Assembly (NCBI GenBank): GCA_028223755.1
Contig: JAOIUY010000013.1
Span: 1 to 64,000 of the forward strand
Length of the DNA: 64,000 nt
Source of the DNA: Pseudomonadales bacterium
GTDB taxonomy: Bacteria > Pseudomonadota > Gammaproteobacteria > Pseudomonadales > UBA7434
Direction: 5' to 3'
The stretch's first letter is position 1. Every line of letters starts with the position of its first letter. Below are positions 59,158-64,000 of the stretch, piece after piece. The notes beneath the pieces are model-generated. The model did no database searches and was not told the DNA's origin. It was given only the letters and a program-made list of their open reading frames with translations. A program made the translations under genes and the position numbers.

Positions 59158-60183
59158 TTAGCGAGTTAAGTTGAGCTTATCAAGAGCATCCATAAAGACA
59201 TCGACACCCGCACCGGCTTTATTGGCATTTTCGCTTAAATGCCGACGATAAACGCGCGCGCCCGGCTGGCCATTAAAAAGGCCGAGTAAGTGACGCGTCA
59301 TATGGTTGAGCCTAACACCTTTAATAAGTTGGGAATCCATATAACCGGCAAAGCGATTAGCAACATCTAAAGTGCTCGCAAACTCCTTCGAATGGATGTT
59401 GTAGATGGCGCTATCAACATCATGCAGCATGGAAGGGTTTTGGTAGGCTTCGCGCCCGATCATCACACCATCAAGCTGTTCAAGTGCTTTCTGGCAATCA
59501 ACAATCGTTTTTAACCCCCCATTCAGTATTATGTTTAGATTCGGGAAGTCCTTTTTTAATTGGTAGACGCGAGGGTAGTCCAACGGTGGTACTTCGCGAT
59601 TTTGCTTGGGGCTGAGCCCAGAAAGCCATGCTTTACGTGCATGAATAATAAAAACCTCACAACCCGCTTCGGCATTAAGTGATACAAAATGACACAGTGA
59701 TTCATAGCTGTCGTTATCATCGACACCAATTCGACACTTAATAGTGACGGGAATATCGACAGCATCACGCATGGCTTTAATACCATCGGCAACGACTTGA
59801 GGTTGGTTCATAAGACAAGCACCGAAAGCGCCAGATTTAACGCGGTCGCTCGGACAGCCAACATTGAGGTTCACCTCATCATAGCCACGCTGTTCGCAGA
59901 GCTTTGCACAGCTGGCTAGATCATTGGCGTTATTGCCACCTAACTGCACGGCAATGGGATGCTCGCTATTATCAAATGCGAGATGACGAGCAACATCGCC
60001 ATGAATAAGTGCGCCGGTAGTAATCATCTCGGTATAGAGCAGTGATTGCTGGGTGAGTAAGCGCCAAAAATAGCGGCAGTGACGATCAGACCAATCCATC
60101 ATCGGAGCGATACTAAAACGCCTATCAATAGCCGTTTTTGATGCGGATTTATTAGCTGATACTGTTGATTGATGGTCTGACAA
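59158..60183 (-). CDS. dusA: tRNA dihydrouridine synthase A
   Basis: 341 aa FMN enzyme. RRFSIAPMMDWSDRHCRYFWR marks DusA, NVGCPSDRVKSGAFGACLM carries the catalytic cysteine, and RVYRRHLSENANKAGAG is the tRNA-binding end. Reduces uridine 20/20a in tRNA. Start is TTG 60181-60183 with AAGG upstream. An internal ATG would remove conserved residues. Confidence 0.94.
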   Translation of the reverse strand: MSDHQSTVSANKSASKTAIDRRFSIAPMMDWSDRHCRYFWRLLTQQSLLYTEMITTGALIHGDVARHLAFDNSEHPIAVQLGGNNANDLASCAKLCEQRGYDEVNLNVGCPSDRVKSGAFGACLMNQPQVVADGIKAMRDAVDIPVTIKCRIGVDDNDSYESLCHFVSLNAEAGCEVFIIHARKAWLSGLSPKQNREVPPLDYPRVYQLKKDFPNLNIILNGGLKTIVDCQKALEQLDGVMIGREAYQNPSMLHDVDSAIYNIHSKEFASTLDVANRFAGYMDSQLIKGVRLNHMTRHLLGLFNGQPGARVYRRHLSENANKAGAGVDVFMDALDKLNLTR

Positions 60184-62601
<2,418 letters not shown>

Positions 62602-62664
62602 TTTTGTTTAGGTCATGGTTCTAATGTAAAGTCTGGATGGGTAAAAGCTTATATAGATAAAGGC

Positions 62665-64000
62665 TTAAAGCGGTAAAGTAATGCTTACCTTTAAGCCGCC
62701 ATCACTGTGATTGCTTAAATTAATATGTCCACCGTGAGCTTTAATAATACTTTCACTAATTGATAATCCCATGCCGATACCGCCATCGGCTTTGGGACGT
62801 GCTTTATCTGGACGATAAAACGGCTTTAAGACATTTTGCAACTCACTCTCGGGAAGGCCGGTTCCTTTATCAATGAATTCAAATAACACAGATTCTGTGT
62901 CTTTCTGGCTTGCTGTTGTATAGCTAGCTGTTGTTGTTTGACTAACCATAAGCGTCACTTGTTCGCCATAGCGCAAACCGTTATCAATAATATTGCGTAG
63001 CGCACGACGTAAACTAATATAACGGCAATGAAACAACTGATCTTCACCTGCATTGTAGATCAGCTTACATTGGCGGCCTGTCTCAGCGTATTCACCTATT
63101 AAGCTATCACAGAAGTTGTACAAATCTACGGGGCGAGAGACTTCGCGGCTTTGGTCTTCGGCTTCTTCACGCGTGAAGTTTAGAATAGCCGCAATCATTT
63201 CATTCATTTCTTCAACGGTAGTGATCATTTTTTCTTTTTCTTCACCCTCATCAATTGACTCTAGGCGCAATCGAAGCGAGGTGAGGGGGGAGCGTAAATC
63301 ATGACTGATCGCGCCAAGCATTTGCTTTTGACTACTAAGAAGTTGTGTTAGGCGATCATTCATATTGTTAAATGCAGCAAGCGCTTCGCGAATATCATTG
63401 GGGCCTTTCTCTTTAAGGCGCGGTACGCTTTGGCCTTTACCTAGTTTTTCTGAGGCCGCAGCAAGGCTTGATATTGGGTTGGTCATTTTAATGGTGATAA
63501 GAAAACCGGTAATGCCAACAATAATAATAGTGAGTACGACGATGCTGATCAGACGAGCTTGTAGTCCAATAGAGAGCTTCTCGATTTTGAACGAAGCATA
63601 AAGCCATAAGCCAGAAGGAAGCTGTGCTTCAATATCCAGCCGATCGAAAGCCGGTGAAGAGCGAAACATTTGACGTGAAAAATTTTTATTTGGCTTGGCT
63701 GTTAGGCCTTGCGTAAAGGTTTGATAGTTATTTTGAACATCAGAAAAAGCTTCGTCGCCGCTATCGGTAACAATAATGAAAGGGCTGCCAATACTGTAAT
63801 CGCTTTTTTCTAGGTATTGAATAAAACGTTGTTGCGCTTCGATATTGACGCGGTTGGCGCTTTCTTTTTCTTGCGCAATTAATTGCTCGCTGTCATTGAG
63901 TCGATAAAAACTTTTTTCATCATTCACTGATTCGAGTAAATCACTGTGTAAATACTCTGGTGTGCTCTCAACTAAATTAGCGAAGGTGCTGAATTGATAA
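62665..64000 (-). CDS. Membrane sensor histidine kinase, 5' end cut by window edge
   Basis: Frame is open to the right edge (about 444 codons seen). A GTG at 63925-63927 is internal. Order: periplasmic sensor, TM helix (about 130-155 counted from that GTG), HAMP (MTNPISSLAAASEKLGKG), H box AISHDLRSPLTSLRLRLE, N box NIIDNGLRYGE, G boxes DKGTGLPES and GGIGMGLSISESIIKAHGG. EnvZ/OmpR-type kinase. The cognate regulator would normally lie upstream, outside the window. Confidence 0.92.
   Translation of the reverse strand, partial: YQFSTFANLVESTPEYLHSDLLESVNDEKSFYRLNDSEQLIAQEKESANRVNIEAQQRFIQYLEKSDYSIGSPFIIVTDSGDEAFSDVQNNYQTFTQGLTAKPNKNFSRQMFRSSPAFDRLDIEAQLPSGLWLYASFKIEKLSIGLQARLISIVVLTIIIVGITGFLITIKMTNPISSLAAASEKLGKGQSVPRLKEKGPNDIREALAAFNNMNDRLTQLLSSQKQMLGAISHDLRSPLTSLRLRLESIDEGEEKEKMITTVEEMNEMIAAILNFTREEAEDQSREVSRPVDLYNFCDSLIGEYAETGRQCKLIYNAGEDQLFHCRYISLRRALRNIIDNGLRYGEQVTLMVSQTTTASYTTASQKDTESVLFEFIDKGTGLPESELQNVLKPFYRPDKARPKADGGIGMGLSISESIIKAHGGHINLSNHSDGGLKVSITLPL

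Overview
The window is a contiguous, gene-dense piece of a gammaproteobacterial chromosome with moderate GC, most likely from a marine or aquatic organism of the Pseudomonadales/Cellvibrionales type. The evidence is gene content and order: gloB, a yafS-like methyltransferase, rnhA and dnaQ stand together as in enterics. topA is followed by two small conserved genes and lexA, as in Pseudomonas. nhaB, hrpA, mnmC, sohB, ygiQ, slt, fadH, fadD, mlaA and dusA are all present. I see no rRNA or tRNA gene, no insertion sequence, no prophage and no CRISPR array. Both edges cut genes: an aminotransferase on the left and a sensor histidine kinase on the right. Layout, 1-9 kb: a class V aminotransferase, a small voltage-gated K+ channel overlapping bioA, then two consecutive broken genes. 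The first is a membrane class III adenylate cyclase with a -1 frameshift at an A6 run. The second is a lipoprotein with an in-frame TAG. ygiQ follows. 9-16 kb: a peptide-uptake operon on the minus strand (M3 peptidase, OppA, OppB, OppC, fused OppDF-type ATPase). 16-28 kb: gloB, methyltransferase, rnhA, dnaQ, a lipid A type acyltransferase, nhaB, a large protein resembling the pseudo-Hpt region of ChpA, sohB, a glutaredoxin-like protein, tatD and slt. 28-34 kb: topA, two small conserved genes, lexA with a clear promoter and SOS box, a zinc-ribbon membrane protein and a flavodoxin-like protein. 34-41 kb: an M16C metallopeptidase, a yjdM-like protein, a glutaminyl cyclotransferase, mnmC and a DUF1415 protein. 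41-47 kb: an H-NOX sensor translationally coupled to a PAS-GGDEF-EAL protein, a MaoC-type hydratase and fadD. 47-55 kb: hrpA, an alpha/beta hydrolase-fold protein without its nucleophilic serine, then a compact RiPP (bufferin/HvfA-type) cluster and mlaA. The RiPP cluster holds a precursor with five EGKCG pentapeptides, a DUF692/MNIO enzyme and a DUF2063 partner. 55-64 kb: a response regulator-PP2C phosphatase and STAS pair, a TerB-like protein, transaldolase, dusA, fadH and the partial kinase. Working together: the peptide transporter and M3 peptidase form a peptide-scavenging unit. H-NOX and GGDEF-EAL should convert NO sensing into c-di-GMP changes. The RR-phosphatase/STAS pair is a partner-switching module. 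FadD, FadH and the MaoC hydratase belong to fatty-acid metabolism. The most distinctive system is the HvfA-like cluster at 52752-54836. By family knowledge it should make a secreted, post-translationally modified, copper-binding peptide, with an intrinsic terminator between the precursor and enzyme genes.
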